A stretch of DNA of 64,000 nt, from assembly GCA_027559495.1 (NCBI GenBank), contig JAMXSV010000021.1:992001-1056000 (forward strand). The letters are read 5' to 3'. This stretch comes from Aurifilum marmelostoma. Lineage: Eukaryota; Ascomycota; Sordariomycetes; Diaporthales; Cryphonectriaceae. Positions 42,502 to 55,282 of the stretch are shown here, piece by piece. Every line of letters begins with the position of its first letter. The first letter of the stretch is position 1. Below the pieces are notes generated by a model. It saw nothing but the letters and a program-made list of their open reading frames with translations. It was not told the DNA's origin and made no database searches. The translations under genes and the position numbers were made by a program.

Positions 42502-43849
42502 AGGCCTGGTCCACCTGGGCTCACAATTTGGGATGGGGAGCTTTCGTTGCGGTAGGCACAGGAGGAGGGAGAGGCCGGCACTCGATTGAACATGGCGCGG
42601 CAGGGAGGCGGCTCGGCAGAGAGACGACGCCCTGCAAAGAACACAAAAGAAAGGGACGATCGGTGGCGTGGCCGACGCACACAAAGCAGCTCCGGGCAAA
42701 CTTACGATTCACCGGGGCCGCGGCTTTAGACTTTTCCTATACCGACCTAGATACCTACCGAGGTCTGTACGACTGTACACTACTGAACTAGACGGCATTT
42801 TCAATTCGGCTGTTCTCCGTGACTGACCATATTGGTGATGACCGAGGGCGGGATAGCATCTGGCTCACTCTTCGGGACGATATCTAATGCATCGGCCAAA
42901 CATTAGCCTTAGACTGCGGTTCAAATGGCAGATAATGACGGCCACACCTGCTCTAAGCTTGAACAGCCGTAACGCAATACATGTCTTCTGGGCAGTATTG
43001 TGATGAATACACAGGATCTGATGCCGCTCTTTTGTTGCATTGGCCATTGCTTTGGGATGTTAACGCCAGAGGTCTTGTTAAGCCTATGAATAGACCTTTG
43101 TGTTTGTATATGTACAACTCTTTTTGGAAGTGCTGGAACAATATCAAAAAGACCCCCAAGCATTAATCTTGACGGAGAGGGATGTTGACATCCCATTCAG
43201 CCAGCCTTGCCACCAAAATCTCCAGCCAGCTCGAGGGAGCGTCTTCAACATTCAGACACAAAGCACAGACTTTGGTGCTTTCATGTAGATACCTGCTCTT
43301 CTTATCAATGCAAAAGCAACACTCTCTTACGAACAAGTACCTGGCAAGTGTTCTGTGATCAGATTCTATCAGCCTGCTGTCTACTGTCTTTCAACTGCCA
43401 AGGGTCTGTTTTTAGTTCTCATAAATTCTTGCAGACCATCAAGTAGCTACCCATTATCAAGCCCAATGCAGGCTGAGCGAAAGAACGTAAGTGATACTCA
43501 GCATCATGCAGCTTGTGCTCCTCATACAGTGCTGTAGTAAGCACAAATGACTTACCCTCGTACTACCATACTTCTGGTGTGGGGGAGCCCAGAACCCTGC
43601 CCCTGCATCAAGGTCTTGGCTGCCGCTGCTGTGGGACCCACACCCCTGTCAGAGCTTCGTCAGTCTCCAACTGTGTCCTTTCCAGCACCTTGACCTCTGG
43701 AAAGCTCATATGGGAATTAGGAACTCTTGTTGTCTGTTGTTCAGCGCGACGCACAACCATTGACTGATTGATTATCTCCCCCTTCTTTTCTCTCCCCAGG
43801 CCCTGCCTGCTTTTTCTTCCTCCTCTTGGTCGCCAATTACCTAGCCATC
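42502..43849. other. Intergenic region upstream of STT3
   Basis: About 1.35 kb of mixed composition with only short frames. The last 60 bp are CT-rich, as in a leader just before a start codon. No gene seen. Confidence 0.5.
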
Positions 43850-46639
43850 ATGGCGTCGGTCCTCAACTCTGTCCTGTCTGGAGGGGCCCAGGGCCAAAAC
43901 TCCAGAGCTCTGTTCAGGGTCGTCATCCTCTCTGTGATTGCTGCTGCTGCTATTGCCAGCAGACTGTTCTCTGTGATTCGTAAGTCATTTCGTTTGTGGG
44001 ATCGAACTGTGCCCAGAGATCCCTTCCCACAGAGCAGCGCAGTCAGCGACAACAACAGAAAGCCATGGTGCCGCTGTTGGTTGCGATGCTCTCTTTCTGC
44101 CTCGTCTTGTGCCCCATGACCAAATAGGTGACCCAGCTGACGATTGTCTTTGTATACAGGCTTTGAATCAGTCATTCATGTAATTTCTCTACCCTCTGTT
44201 CGTTCCGATAAGACTAATAGTACTGACATGACTACAGGAATGTCCGTTTGCTCTCCCAAACCCGTCCTGAAGTTCTTGCGACTGTGCCAGCGTGGCCCTC
44301 GTTCCTGCTCTCACAGCGATCCGGCCCTCTCCCAATTTCGACGGCTGCTGTCTTCCCTCGCTCGTTCCCTTACCATAACAATCCAGCAAACTAACACACG
44401 CTCTCCTATAGTCGATCCCTGGTTCAACTTCAGGGCCACCAAGTACTTGGTAGCCAATGGCTTCTACAACTTCTGGGACTGGTTCGACGATCGGACCTGG
44501 TACCCGCTGGGTCGGGTTACTGGAGGAACTCTCTACCCCGGCCTGATGGTTACCAGCGGCGTCATCTACCACCTGCTCCGCTTCCTCACTGTTCCCGTCG
44601 ACATCCGAAACATCTGTGTCCTCCTCGCCCCAGGGTTTTCCGGACTGACTGCGCTCTCCGCCTACTTCCTGACCAATGAGATGACAACCTCCCAGTCGGC
44701 CGGCCTTCTGGCCGCTGTCTTCATGGGCATTGCACCGGGTTACATCTCGAGATCAGTCGCGGGCAGCTATGACAACGAGGCTATTGCCATCTTCCTGCTG
44801 GTCTTCACCTACTTCCTCTGGGTCCGGGCCGTCAAGCAGGGGTCCATGATGTGGGGTGCCCTGTGTGCTCTTTTCTACGACTGGATGGCTGCTTCCTGGG
44901 GTGGCTACGCCTTCATTACCAACCTTATTGCGCTGCACGCCTTCGTGCTCTGCCTCTCGGGACGATACAGTCCCAGGCTCTACGTTGCATACAGCACGTG
45001 GTATGCCATTGGCATGCTGGGAAGCATGCAGATCCCCTTCATTAACTTCCTGCCTGTCAGCTCGAGTGACCAGTTCCCAGCCCTTGGTATGTCTGCACCC
45101 TCGAGTCCGAGACGCAAAATGTGGTAACTGACTGTACCCTGTACTTTTCAAGGTGTCTTTGGCCTTCTGCAATTCATGGCCGCTGTGGATTACCTCCGCA
45201 ACTTCCTGCCAGAGGATAAGGTCCTCAGGCTTCGCATCGGCACCTTCATCGGGCTCTTGATCAGTGGACTCGCCATCAACATCATTCTCGTCAAGACTGG
45301 CAAGATCGCCTCCTGGGGTGGACGGTTCTACTCTCTCTGGGACACTTCGTATGCCAAGATTCATATCCCCATCATTGCCTCGGTCTCGGAGCACCAGCCG
45401 ACCGCCTGGCCCGCCTTCTTCTTCGACCTGAACATGCTCATCTGGCTGTTCCCTGCTGGCGTCTACCTGTGTTTCGACAAGCTGGGTGACGAGCACATCT
45501 TCCTCGTCACTTATGCCGTGACTGCCAGCTATTTCGCCGGTGTGATGGTTCGTCTGATGCTCACGCTCACACCTTGTGTCTGTGTCACAGCCGCCATGGC
45601 GGTCTCACAGATCTTGGACAACTACCTGTCGGCCAAGAGCCCGGTGCCACAAGAGAGTGTCAGCGAGACAACAGAGGGTGCACCCAAGAAGGAGAAATCA
45701 ACCAAGACCAAGGCTTGGGGCGAGAAGGCGCCCGTCGTTGGAATCTACGGGGCCACTTCCAAGGCCGTGGTCTCGGCAGCCTTTGCGCTGTACCTGGTCA
45801 TGTTTGTGATGCACTGTACCTGGGTGACCTCCAACGCGTACTCATCGCCGTCTGTGGTCTTGGCCAGCAGGATGCCTGACGGCAGCCAGCACATCATTGA
45901 TGACTACCGTGAGGCCTACCAGTGGCTGCGACAGAACACCAAGGAGGACGCCAAGATCATGTCCTGGTGGGACTACGGCTATCAGATTGGTGGCATGGCT
46001 GACAGGCCAACCCTCGTGGACAACAACACCTGGAACAACACCCACATTGCTACGGTTGGCAAGGCTATGAGCTCGCGCGAGGAGGTCAGCTACCCAATCA
46101 TGCGCCAACACGAGGTCGACTATGTTCTCGTCGTCTTTGGCGGTCTGCTGGGCTACTCGGGCGATGACATCAACAAGTTCCTCTGGATGGTGAGAATCGC
46201 CGAGGGTATCTGGCCAGAAGAGGTTAAGGAGCGAGACTTCTTCACTGCCCGCGGAGAATATCGTGTGGATGAACACGCCACCGACACCATGAAGAACTCG
46301 TTGATGTAGGTTACTCTCCGTCATCCACTTCCCGGAGGAAGCTCTCGAATGCTAATGATGTTCTACAGGTACAAAATGTCGTACTACAACTACAACACTC
46401 TCTTCCCTCCTGGACAAGCTACCGATCGTGTTCGTGGGGTCCGGCTTCCAGCCGAGGGCCCGACGCTGAACGTGGTGGAGGAGGCGTTCACCAGCGAGAA
46501 CTGGATCATCCGAATCTACAAGGTGAAGGATCTGGACAACTTTGGCAGAGATCATGCCTCGGTGGCTTCCTTTGAGAAGGGAACCAAGAAGAAGAAGCCC
46601 GTTAAGAAGCGTGGTGCTCGCATCCTGCGGCTCGATTAG
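43850..46639 (+). CDS. stt3: Oligosaccharyltransferase catalytic subunit STT3
   Basis: Six exons: 43850-43979, 44160-44179, 44238-44241 (4 nt), 44412-45086, 45153-46305 and 46369-46639, giving 750 residues with exact frame closure. STT3 transfers the preassembled glycan from dolichol to Asn in N-x-S/T sequons in the ER lumen. Conserved features include SVIHEFDPWFNFRATKYL (first luminal loop with the catalytic Asp of a DxD-like site), many membrane helices up to about residue 490, and the diagnostic WWDYG at residues 548-552 (SWWDYGYQIGGMADRP) in the luminal domain, followed by NNTWNNTHIATVGKAM. The EFD tripeptide can only be made by including a 4-nt microexon between exons 2 and 4. The C-terminus is basic (KKKKPVKKRGARILRLD). 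Confidence 0.94.
44238..44241 (+). other. stt3: Predicted 4-nt microexon of STT3
   Basis: GAAT lies between an acceptor (ACTACAG, with CTGAC upstream) and a GTCCGT donor. It completes Glu and the first base of Phe in the conserved H-E-F-D-P-W-F-N block. Leaving it out shifts the frame. Confidence 0.65.
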
Positions 46640-47446
46640 ATGAGATCTTGATGATCAAAATACTGTACAAAAGGAGATGATGACAGGTAGATTACTTTTT
46701 CTTTTCTATTTTCACTTGGCATCGGACAGGGACAAGCTGTCAGCAAGATGCTGATATACAAAAGTTGAGAGTCTCAATAGAAGACCGATCCTGATGAATA
46801 TGTTTTGTTTGTCTTTCTACTCTTGGCTGTGACCATAGTGGCATGTATTAAGCAGATTGGCAGATGACAGCTTATAGGGACAATGAGATGAGCATCATCA
46901 GGTCTTCTTGTTGAAGGCGGGGCTGCTGAATAGCTTCTCTTGCCTGTTTGGCATGTGATCCCAAGATGTCACAAGAGAAAGATGGACTGCAGCTGATATT
47001 CCCAGCTCAAAATTATAGCCGCCAACTGGGCACCCTCGTCACAACATCTATTGGCTTCTACACAGCACCAGCTTCTTATCGACAGCCCGATCGTCGATTG
47101 TCGATTGTTGGCTGCTCCTTAACCCCATCTGGATTTGTTTTTTCTTCCAACCTTTGATCTGCAACAAAATGCTGCTGGTGCAGGTTGCTGTCCCATACTT
47201 CCCTTCTTTCGCTGCGCTGGCCCCAAACTCTGCGCACTCCCTCACAGCAATCCCCCACCTCTTTTGTCTTCACGACGTGATCTCTTTCACCTGCATTTCC
47301 TCTCTTGTGGTCTCCTTGTCCCTTTGCGTTGATCTACCTCAGCTTTGACTCGACGAGTCCAGTCGCGGCGGTCGCCATCCTGTCCTCGGAGGGTTCAATC
47401 AACTGAAGCTGAGCTGAAACCTCTCGCGACAGCATTCTTCGATCAG
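46640..47446. other. Intergenic region
   Basis: About 0.8 kb between the STT3 stop and the next plus-strand start. The right part is CT-rich and likely to be leader. No gene seen. Confidence 0.5.
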
Positions 47447-50400
47447 ATGGCTTGGCTCAAGAGAAAGAAACAATGGTATTACTTTTTCTTTTTCCCTTTT
47501 CTTCTGGTCTCTGTAAGACCCAGGCATACACACGATTGCTAACATAGCACCATTCAGGCCAAACTTAGCCGTCTCTGAGGAGGAGCACGTCCGCGAGGCT
47601 GTCAAACACCGCCGACGACGTCGTCGAGGAGGTCGCCGTCATCGCAAGGAGCGGATGGAAGGCATGGCTTCGCCTCGTCGATCTTTGGCCGAGGATCGTC
47701 ATGGCCACGATCGCAGGCACAGCAGCGGACACCGTCGCCACTCGAGACGTTCGCACGGTCACCACGGCACCGATAACGATCTGGCCCACGATGCTCGCCG
47801 CGAGTCTCACCACAGACGCTCGCACCGTCGCACTAACGACGTTATCGCCTCCGATTCTTCAGACGAAGCCCCAGTCCAGGACCGCGCCTCGCGCCGACCC
47901 CGTCGGGAGACCAGCAACCCACCCACCCCGCGTCTGCCCAAGCAAGACGAGAAGGAGAAAGCTCAGCAGCAGCGCGAGGAAGCGTGTCGTCCTTCGTCTT
48001 CTTCTGGCAGCCACGAGATTCACATCCACTACATACCCGTCGTCACCACGTCAGCCACGCCTCCCACAATGAGCTCCCGCCACTCGCGCTCGTCGGGCGA
48101 CCGTGCTGCCCCCGATGGCGACATTCCTGCCGTCAGGGTGTCCAAGTCGGTCGGTGTCTGCGCGAGCGAGCTTACCGAGCAGCTCAAGGGCCTCACCATG
48201 TCGTGGATCTCCAAGCACACCTCTGCGGCCCAGAGCTCCTCTCGCCGAAGCAAGCACGAGCGGCGCGACAAGCATGGCAAGAAGAAAGTGGTGTCGACGT
48301 CCTCAACGCCCCTGGCCGAGCGCTGGATCTGCTACCGCTGCGGCAAGCTTCGCTCTGACAGCTTCCACTGCCGTCACCCCCTCAAGGAGGGACAGAAGAT
48401 GCAGCCCAACTGGTGTGGCAAGTGCCGCATCTACAGTGACCTCAAAGGTGACACCCTCAGCTGGGGTGGTCAGCGCCACTACTGCTGGGGATGCGGACTC
48501 ATCCGCTCCAAGAGCTATCATCGTCACAACCGTATTGCTGAGCACGAGGCGCCCACGCCTAACTACTGCAGAGCCTGTCGCGAGGCCTCGCCAAGCTTCG
48601 AGCACAACCTGCGCGAGATCAGCGAGGTAGGAAGCGAGACGACAATTCGAGACCAGGTAAGTAGTGATTTCGCGACCATGTGGCCGTCCTCTTTCATCTT
48701 TGCCATTCCGAACCCCCCCACCCCCCACCCCCGCTCCTTCTACCACTGACACGCACTTTTGATTCGACAGGCTTTCCAGCGTCAAATGTACGACGCCGAG
48801 CTGAGCGATATCGAGGAGGATGAGGATGACAACGACGATGCTACCACCGGGGCCCAGGTTGCCGCCGGCAAGGAGAACGAGGATCCGGTCAAGTCGCAGA
48901 AGATCAAACACTCCGACAGCTTTATCCGCCAGAATTGCTCCATGTCGACCAAGACCAAGTCTTCTGAGAGCTCGCACGAGGGCGCAGTGCCCCTCAGCAA
49001 GCTGAAGGCCATGCACCTCGAGGCGGAGAGGGCTCGCAACGTCATCGACGGAGGTCGTCCCCTCCCGTCTACCTCGTATAACCCTCCTCAAGTCCAGAGC
49101 ATTGTCGACGAGGGTGTCGATGCTAACATCCCACCCTCCTCTGAGGCTCAGCAGCCGACCTCAAACAACAACGAGGACGATGGATGGGCTATGAAGGCCA
49201 CAGGTCAGCTCGCTGATGAGCGGATGCCGCGCGGTGATGGACGTGACGTTCAGGCTGGAGGCTGCTCGCCTGGCCCCGCTGATACGATCACTACGGACCA
49301 GAAGGCTGCTGAGACGAGCTCCACCAAGAAGAAGGTCCACTGGGGCAAGGAGGGCAAGCAGCCCATGAATTCTGCTGCCGCTTCTGCTTCTGCTTCCGAG
49401 AGCACCGTGCCTCAAGTCTCTGGTTCTGGCATCTCGAGCGGCGGCTGTCGTTCTAGCCTGTCTTCCAAGAAGTCTACCGGTCTGCGCGGACCTCCCCGCC
49501 GCCACCCCGCCGAGGAGAGCACGGGCAGTCCTCTCGAGCGTGAGGGAGCCGTCTCGAGCGACGATCTTGGCGAGAGCTCGCGAAGGGCCTGGGCGTCCTC
49601 GACCCAGCAGTTCAGCCGCGGTAGTTCCAGCCTGCGTCAGGCTCGCTCGGCCCAGCAGTCTTTTGGGGAGGCAGCTTATAGCTCGGGTGACGAGATGCCT
49701 CAGGGTTCGCGCGCCCCGGCACCAACTGGCTTCTCCTACCAGCCCTCATCTGCTTCTTCTGCCCCGTATGACCCCATGAACATGGGCTTCTCTGCCTACT
49801 ACTCCAACAACTTTGGAGGTCAGCAGCACAGTGGTGGTCATGGCTACTGGAACCCCCACGCCCAGCCGTCTAGCCAGAGCATCTATGCCTCGTACAATCT
49901 CTCTGGCGACCCAGTCTCCTACCAGGGCTACCACGGCACCTACAGTGCCTTTGCTGACCAGCAGCAGCCCTACCCGGACTTCAACTCGGCCGCCCACTTC
50001 AGCGACTCCACCACTCGTCGGGATTTCTCTGGCTACGCCGCTCCTGCTGACGCCGGTTTCGACATGTACGGTCACTCTCGAACCAACAACAACGACTTCT
50101 TCACCTCTTCTGGAGATGGCTGTGCCTTCTTCCCTGCACCTCCCGCCTATCCCGAGTTCGACTTCGCCAACATGGGCGAGACGGAGGAGTCCAAGGCGGC
50201 CAAGGACGAGTTTTACACGCATGTCCCCCAAGGCTTCGACGAGACGTTCACCCGGGAGAAGAAGTTCACGCGCAACAACAACAAGTCTCGCACCCCGCGG
50301 TCTCAGGCCTCCTGGCGTCTGTATGATGATGGAGACACAGAGGAGGCCGAGAACAAGACGTATGAGTGGCGTGACGGCCGGACCACCGTCCACCACGAGC

Positions 50401-50657
50401 AGGAGTCGTACCTCACCAACTCTGGAAACCGGGTCACCATCCTTTCCATCCGCGAGATCAAGAGCGACGAGGAGCTGTCAGAGACCTCTGATGGCAAGAA
50501 CGGTATGAGCAATAACGCCGTGGCCTCCGTGCCAGCCATGTGAGATGCTACCTAGTGTGCTAACGAGCCGTTAGGCCGTGGAGACAACAACTCGGACGAC
50601 TCTGACCTCGACACTGTCATCCACAAGTCTACGACCAAGTCCCTCTGCCCACTGTGA
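47447..50657 (+). CDS. Large disordered protein with a paired zinc module (Stc1-like)
   Basis: Exons 47447-47475, 47558-48656, 48771-50502 and 50575-50657 give 980 residues; all four join in frame (GTATTA...TCAG, GTAAGT...ACAG, GTATGA...TTAG with GCTAAC branch). The start is MAWLKRKKQWPNLAVSEEEH. An Arg/His-rich stretch follows (RRRRRRGGRRHRKER, RHSSGHRRHSRRSHGHH). Around residues 285-370 are two similar modules: ICYRCGKLRSDSFHCRHP...NWCGKCR and YCWGCGLIRSKSYHRHN...NYCRACR. Each has CxxCG, an RS-x-S-aromatic-H core and a second CxxC, so each can bind one zinc. They resemble the Stc1/LIM-like fold known from RNAi-heterochromatin coupling in fission yeast; I hold that as a suggestion. The rest is disordered, with a Tyr/Pro/Gln-rich region (750-850) and an acidic end. 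Cellular role unknown. Confidence 0.78.
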
Positions 50658-51783
50658 AAGAAAATATGAAAAGGACCAAAAAAAAAATCACCAACGAGCC
50701 AAGCCGTTGCTTGTCTATAGGGCGTAAGCATCTTCTCACCTCTAACCATCTCCCACAGAACATCGCTGACCTTGTGCCGCAGTTTGTATGACCGCCTGGC
50801 AAAAGCTCTCTCTTTCCTTCTCTGGAGACTTGCTCACAGGTCCCCTCTTCTGAATTTCTACCATGTCGTTCTCTGACAGGGTCGTTGACGCCACCGCCGC
50901 CATGCTGAAAGCATTGTTGCGATACGACGTTTCTCTTTTCTCTTTCTTTTCTGCACAAAAACTTCTTTGCCAATATTGTTACTGACGAAAAAAAACCAAC
51001 ATTTTCGCTGTTCGGCTGCGACTATCTCGCTGCTGCTGTTCTTCACCACGCATACGACAGGGCGAAACGCTTTTCCTTTTCACTCTACTCTGCATCAACT
51101 CTTCTTTTCCATGAACGCTGATAAACCAAAAAACGATAAAAGGACAAAAAAATACACTCAAGGGGATGACGAACAGTTATGAGGCTATCCAGGCCACCCT
51201 CAACTGTGTAAAGAGAGGGGTGAGGGGGCTGTTCTTCCGGGGCTCATGGTTGTCGCAAAACAAAACGAAAACGGAACAATATGGTCAAAGAAAACAAGAT
51301 GACCGTGCTTGACGAGGCCTTCTCAGTTGTGGAGGATATTTGGGGGAGAGAAGGCCTTGTTGAATGAGAATAGGAGATAGAATCAAAAAAATGAATAAAC
51401 TTGTAGATTAGTCTGTATCTGCTTTGTCTTCGCTGTTGAAACTCTGCTTGTGAAACGATGATGTGTGGATGAGAATTGGGCGGATGTGTTGGCAGCATCG
51501 TATTGAGTAGTAGGTTCGACGTACTCTGCATACTGTGTATCAAATTCTCTCGAAGAAAACATTCATGGAGTCACCGTGTCTCATCGAGGCATTCATCATG
51601 GAAAATATATCGGTACAGACACTGCTGTGGCACTACTTAGACATCAGCAATCCTCGTCACGAACGTATCGTTGGAAGGAATCAACTAGTCGGGCAATTAT
51701 TCTTGTTCACTTATGGTATCAATAGAGCGCTGCTGCCATGCAACGAAATACTCGAGAGACCTCTCAACTCTAGGAGACCTGCT
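50658..51783. other. Convergent intergenic region
   Basis: About 1.1 kb with the 3' ends of the paired-zinc protein gene (plus) and UTP23 (minus). A-rich and T-rich stretches only; no gene seen. Confidence 0.5.
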
Positions 51784-52763
51784 CTAGTCATCACCTGCGA
51801 CGGCCGCACCCTGCGGAGCCTCGCCACTGCCCTCACCACCACCGCCACCGTCCTCAACCTTCTTCTGCTTCCGCTTCCGCTTCTTCTTGCTCGGCTGCTC
51901 CGAAGAACCCTCTGCTCTTGGCTGCTCCTTGTCTTGTTCTTCTTTTCTCGGTCTCGAGGGCTGCTGCTGCTGCTGTTGTGGCTTCTTCTTGGCCTTCTTG
52001 ACGGACAAGGGATTCGGGCCCTTTTCGCCCTTTCTCTTCTTCTTTTTCTTCTTCTCGGGTGCCTCTTCTTTCTCATCGCCGTCGCTGGCCTCGGCGTCAT
52101 CTTCGTCGTCGTCTCGTTTCCTCTTGCCGCCTGTCTGGGCCGGTGCTTTCAGCTCGGCGCGGAACTTTGCCCTCTCGCCCTTCTGCACGACCCTCGCAGT
52201 CGCCGAGGCCATCGGTTCAAGCTGTGTTTCGACGGATCACAAGTCAGCATAGTGTCTCTCAACCCCTCCCCTTATATATCTCTTTTTTTTTTTAAACTCA
52301 CAATCATGACCGATCTCGAGATATAGACCAGCGGCACCCCAGGAATCCCCCTCATCTTGGCCCGGAACCCAGCATCCTGGCTGGCAACAACATAGCGGTG
52401 CTTATTCGTCGGCCCGACCACGCTCCCCAGACACTCGGCCGTGCTCAGCGGCTCGGGGTACTCGTCCGGGTGGTGCCCGCAGCGCCTCCGCTCGAACGCC
52501 TTGGCCTTGTCGATGACCCTGTCCATGCCCGGGCGGTCGCGGCCCCCCTGGGCGTACAGGTGGCGCATGGAGCACTGGGTGATGAGGATCTTGACCTCGC
52601 CGTGGAGGGTGTTGGAGAGGTACTGGGGCAGGTCCATGGCGAAGCGGTCGGCGTCGCGGACGAGGTCGGCGTCGACGAGGACCTGGTAGGGCTGGTGGAA
52701 GTGGAAGGCGAGCTCGAACTGCTTGAGCAGCTTGCGGTAGGCCTTGGAGCGTTTGCCGCGCAT
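51784..52763 (-). CDS. utp23: UTP23, small-subunit rRNA processing factor
   Basis: Exons 52763-52302 and 52221-51784 (80-nt intron, GTGAGT...ACAG) give 299 residues. MRGKRSKAYRKLLKQFELAF is the highly conserved start of the Fcf1/Utp23 family. A PIN-like domain follows (YQVLVDADLVRDADRF, LITQCSMRHLYAQG, RHYVVASQD-type block NKHRYVVASQDAGFRAKMR, VPLVYISRSVMILEPM). The Cys/His set C-C-C-H (CSMRH, RRCGHH, STAECLG) fits the zinc site of Utp23, which distinguishes it from Fcf1; the active-site acidic residues are typically incomplete in Utp23. It acts in the nucleolus on snR30 snoRNP release during 18S rRNA maturation. The C-terminal 100 residues are a lysine-rich tail with a Gln run (KKPQQQQQQPS), longer than in yeast. 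Confidence 0.93.
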
Positions 52764-53696
52764 TTTTGGGGGAAACTGGGGCCGCTGTAGGCCCGAGACA
52801 ATTGAAGGACGAGGAGAAAGAGGTGGAGGAGGAAGACGAAGACGGGATAGGGGAGGGTAGACTCTTCTCGTCTCTTCTTTTCGTCGGTGCTGGAGAGGGC
52901 GTTGGGGGTTGTCTTGTTGAGATGACACTCGGTCTAGCAGCTCTTCGGGTGTACGTTATTTGAGGTGGGAAAAGAAGGAGGGGAAGAGAGGAGAGGACGA
53001 TAGTGAGGATGAAGGAGAATCTCGACGGTGATGGTTTAGTTGTGTTGGTTGCACGCAGGCTTGTCTGAACCGCCCAAAACTTTTTGTTATCGGCCCTGTT
53101 GCGCCAGGCGGCTCAGGCCTTATCGGTGACAGGGCACCCACCAACACCCCACATTTACTTGACGTACTGTTCCGCCGCACTGAACAGCAGTGGTTCAACT
53201 GTGCCTAGCCGCTGTTGTTGAGTGCTTGCTTGGCTGGCTGCCTTAGCAGGGGCTGGTAGTTATTTTTCGAGGCCTAAGTAACCTGTCAAGTATGTACAGT
53301 ACAGTACATGGCATAATAGTACATAAAACGATACTCTTGGAGAAATGATCATCTGGTCCTGCAGAACGAACGCCTTGTCCACTTTTCTCGCTCCCTTGTC
53401 TCCTCCTTCTCCCACGTTCCAAGACTCCTAATGCTAGAGAGAGTAAAGAAAAAAAAATACAAAAAAAATCTATATGGATATTTGCACACCACCTTTTCTG
53501 CCTTGACGCCGGTTCCTGGTTATATCTTGTAGCAAGCAAGGGGCACTGGAATCACCAGCTGCCTCAATAATATCGGGTAGTGGATGTCAAAATGTAGATC
53601 AACAAGAGGAATACGAGACGACCTTCTCGTATTTCGTCTCAAAAGACAAAGTGTGATGCGCCGCGCGGAAAGAGAAGAGAAAACAAAGGGTAATGG
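52764..53696. other. Intergenic region upstream of UTP23
   Basis: About 0.9 kb between the UTP23 start and the end of the phosphatase gene, both minus strand. A GTACAGTACAGTACAT stretch lies near 53291-53306. No gene seen. Confidence 0.5.
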
Positions 53697-55282
53697 TCAT
53701 TGAAAGTCGTCATTTCGCATGCAGCGCGCCGCGACCACACTGATATCATCTAGCTTGCCTGCACGACGTCTGGGTCAGTAAAACAACGATCTTGCATGGA
53801 CGGCGACCGGAACGAGTCGTGGGGGGCAAAGACTCACCTCCCTCGCTCGGCAGACCCTCCTCGATGGCGTGCTCCATGAACGGACTCTCCGCGAAGGGGT
53901 CGAGGGCGATGGTCTTGGCAGCCAGCATCAGCTCCTCCGCGACAAAGGCCATCTCGCCGCTCCCGTCCACGTACTCGGGCCTGGCGGCCCGGAGCTTTGC
54001 CTTGGCGGCCCTGCCCTCGCCCGACTCCCACCTCTTGATGCTGGCGCTCACGTTCTCGACGATCTCATGCGACCACAGGTTGTCGATGACGCCGTCCGAC
54101 ATGGCGAGCACGACGTCACCCTCGCGGATGGGCACCCGGTCGAGCACGGCGTTCTGCAGCGGGGTGTCGGGGCTGTTGGTGCCCAGCTGCCGCGGGCAGT
54201 CGAACCAGTGCCACTGCTCGCGCGTCTTGAACACCAGCTCGCCTGAGCTCGGCCGCACCACCATCACCTGGGAGTCCCCCAGGTTGGTCACGTAGAGCAC
54301 AGGCCCCAAGCCGCCGCCGTTGTTGTTGTCGCTGCTGTCCTGCTGCGACACCACAGCCCCCTCCTCGTCCTCCTCCTTTGCCTTGTCATTTTCCTCAGGC
54401 TCTCCGTAGAAAAGCTGCGCACCTGTCGCGGTCGTGGTCCCCTGCCAGTCGGGCTCGGAAGTGGCTTCTCTGGTCAGCTCGTAGGCGCGCTGGAGGTATG
54501 CGACGGGGTCAGGACGGTAGGCAGGGTCGCCAGGGCCGCGGAGCCTGGCGGCATCTTCGCTCATGGCTGTGGCCCAAAAGTGTAAGATGAGTCTGGCCCA
54601 GAGGCTGGATGATAGCATAGAGAGGACCGAAGTTTTAGCGCGATGAGCCACCACGAGGAGACAGGAAGGGGGAGAGAGAAAGGGAAACATACCCAGCATG
54701 GCCTCTGGGCCGCGCACTCCAGGCGCCTACGCCATCATTCGCCCCGATGAAGTATTCGCTCGCAAAGGCGGCGTCGTCGCCGTTGGTCCAGCCCTTGATC
54801 AGCTCTCCGTTGACCTTGGGCCGCCTGTCGCGACTGCGGTGGTGTGTGCTCAGGGGATCGCTGAAGGAGCCCGAGGGCGGGGACAGGAACGGCGGCGGGA
54901 AAGGTCTCGGGGCGCGCTTGGCGAAGAGGGAGATGCCCGTCTCGAACTTGTAGGGCAGCGCGGGGAGCGCTGGTATGGTTCGGTCCCTGGCCTGCTGCTG
55001 GCTGTCTGGTGGTCGGGTCCCGACCGGGCTGGCGCTGCTGCTGTGCTGGTGGGGATCGTGACTGCGCGGGTGGGATGCGGTCGCGGTCGCAGAGGCGACA
55101 CGGGCAGATGTGGAGAGGGGTCGGGCTCGGTTTCGGTCATGACGGGGCGGGAGGAGCCATGATGGCGATGGAGAAGAAACGGAAGAGGACGAGGAAAGGC
55201 GGAGAGCGTGGGAGCAGCACAGCGTCTGCCGGAGTTGGTGAGGGATCGAGGCCGGTGATGAAAAGATTACTGACTTCCTCAT
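53697..55282 (-). CDS. PTC7-like PP2C protein phosphatase, mitochondrial
   Basis: Exons 55282-54693, 54604-53838 and 53758-53697 give 472 residues; introns start GTATGT and GTGAGT and all frames close. The N-terminus is rich in Arg/Ser with few acids (MRKSVIFSSPASIPHQLRQT ... RPLSTSARVA), a typical matrix presequence. PP2C motifs in order are YFIGANDGVGAW (metal-binding Asp of motif 2), VLYVTNLGDSQVMVV, DVVLAMSDGVIDNL (metal-binding Asp) and, only after splicing the last exon, GGKLDDISVVAA (C-terminal metal-binding DD). The GVGAW context and overall layout match PTC7, which dephosphorylates mitochondrial proteins including the coenzyme Q factor Coq7 in yeast. An acidic insert with Asn/Gly runs (KAKEEDEEGAV, SSDNNNGGG) interrupts the catalytic domain. 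Mg/Mn dependence is from the family. Confidence 0.9.
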
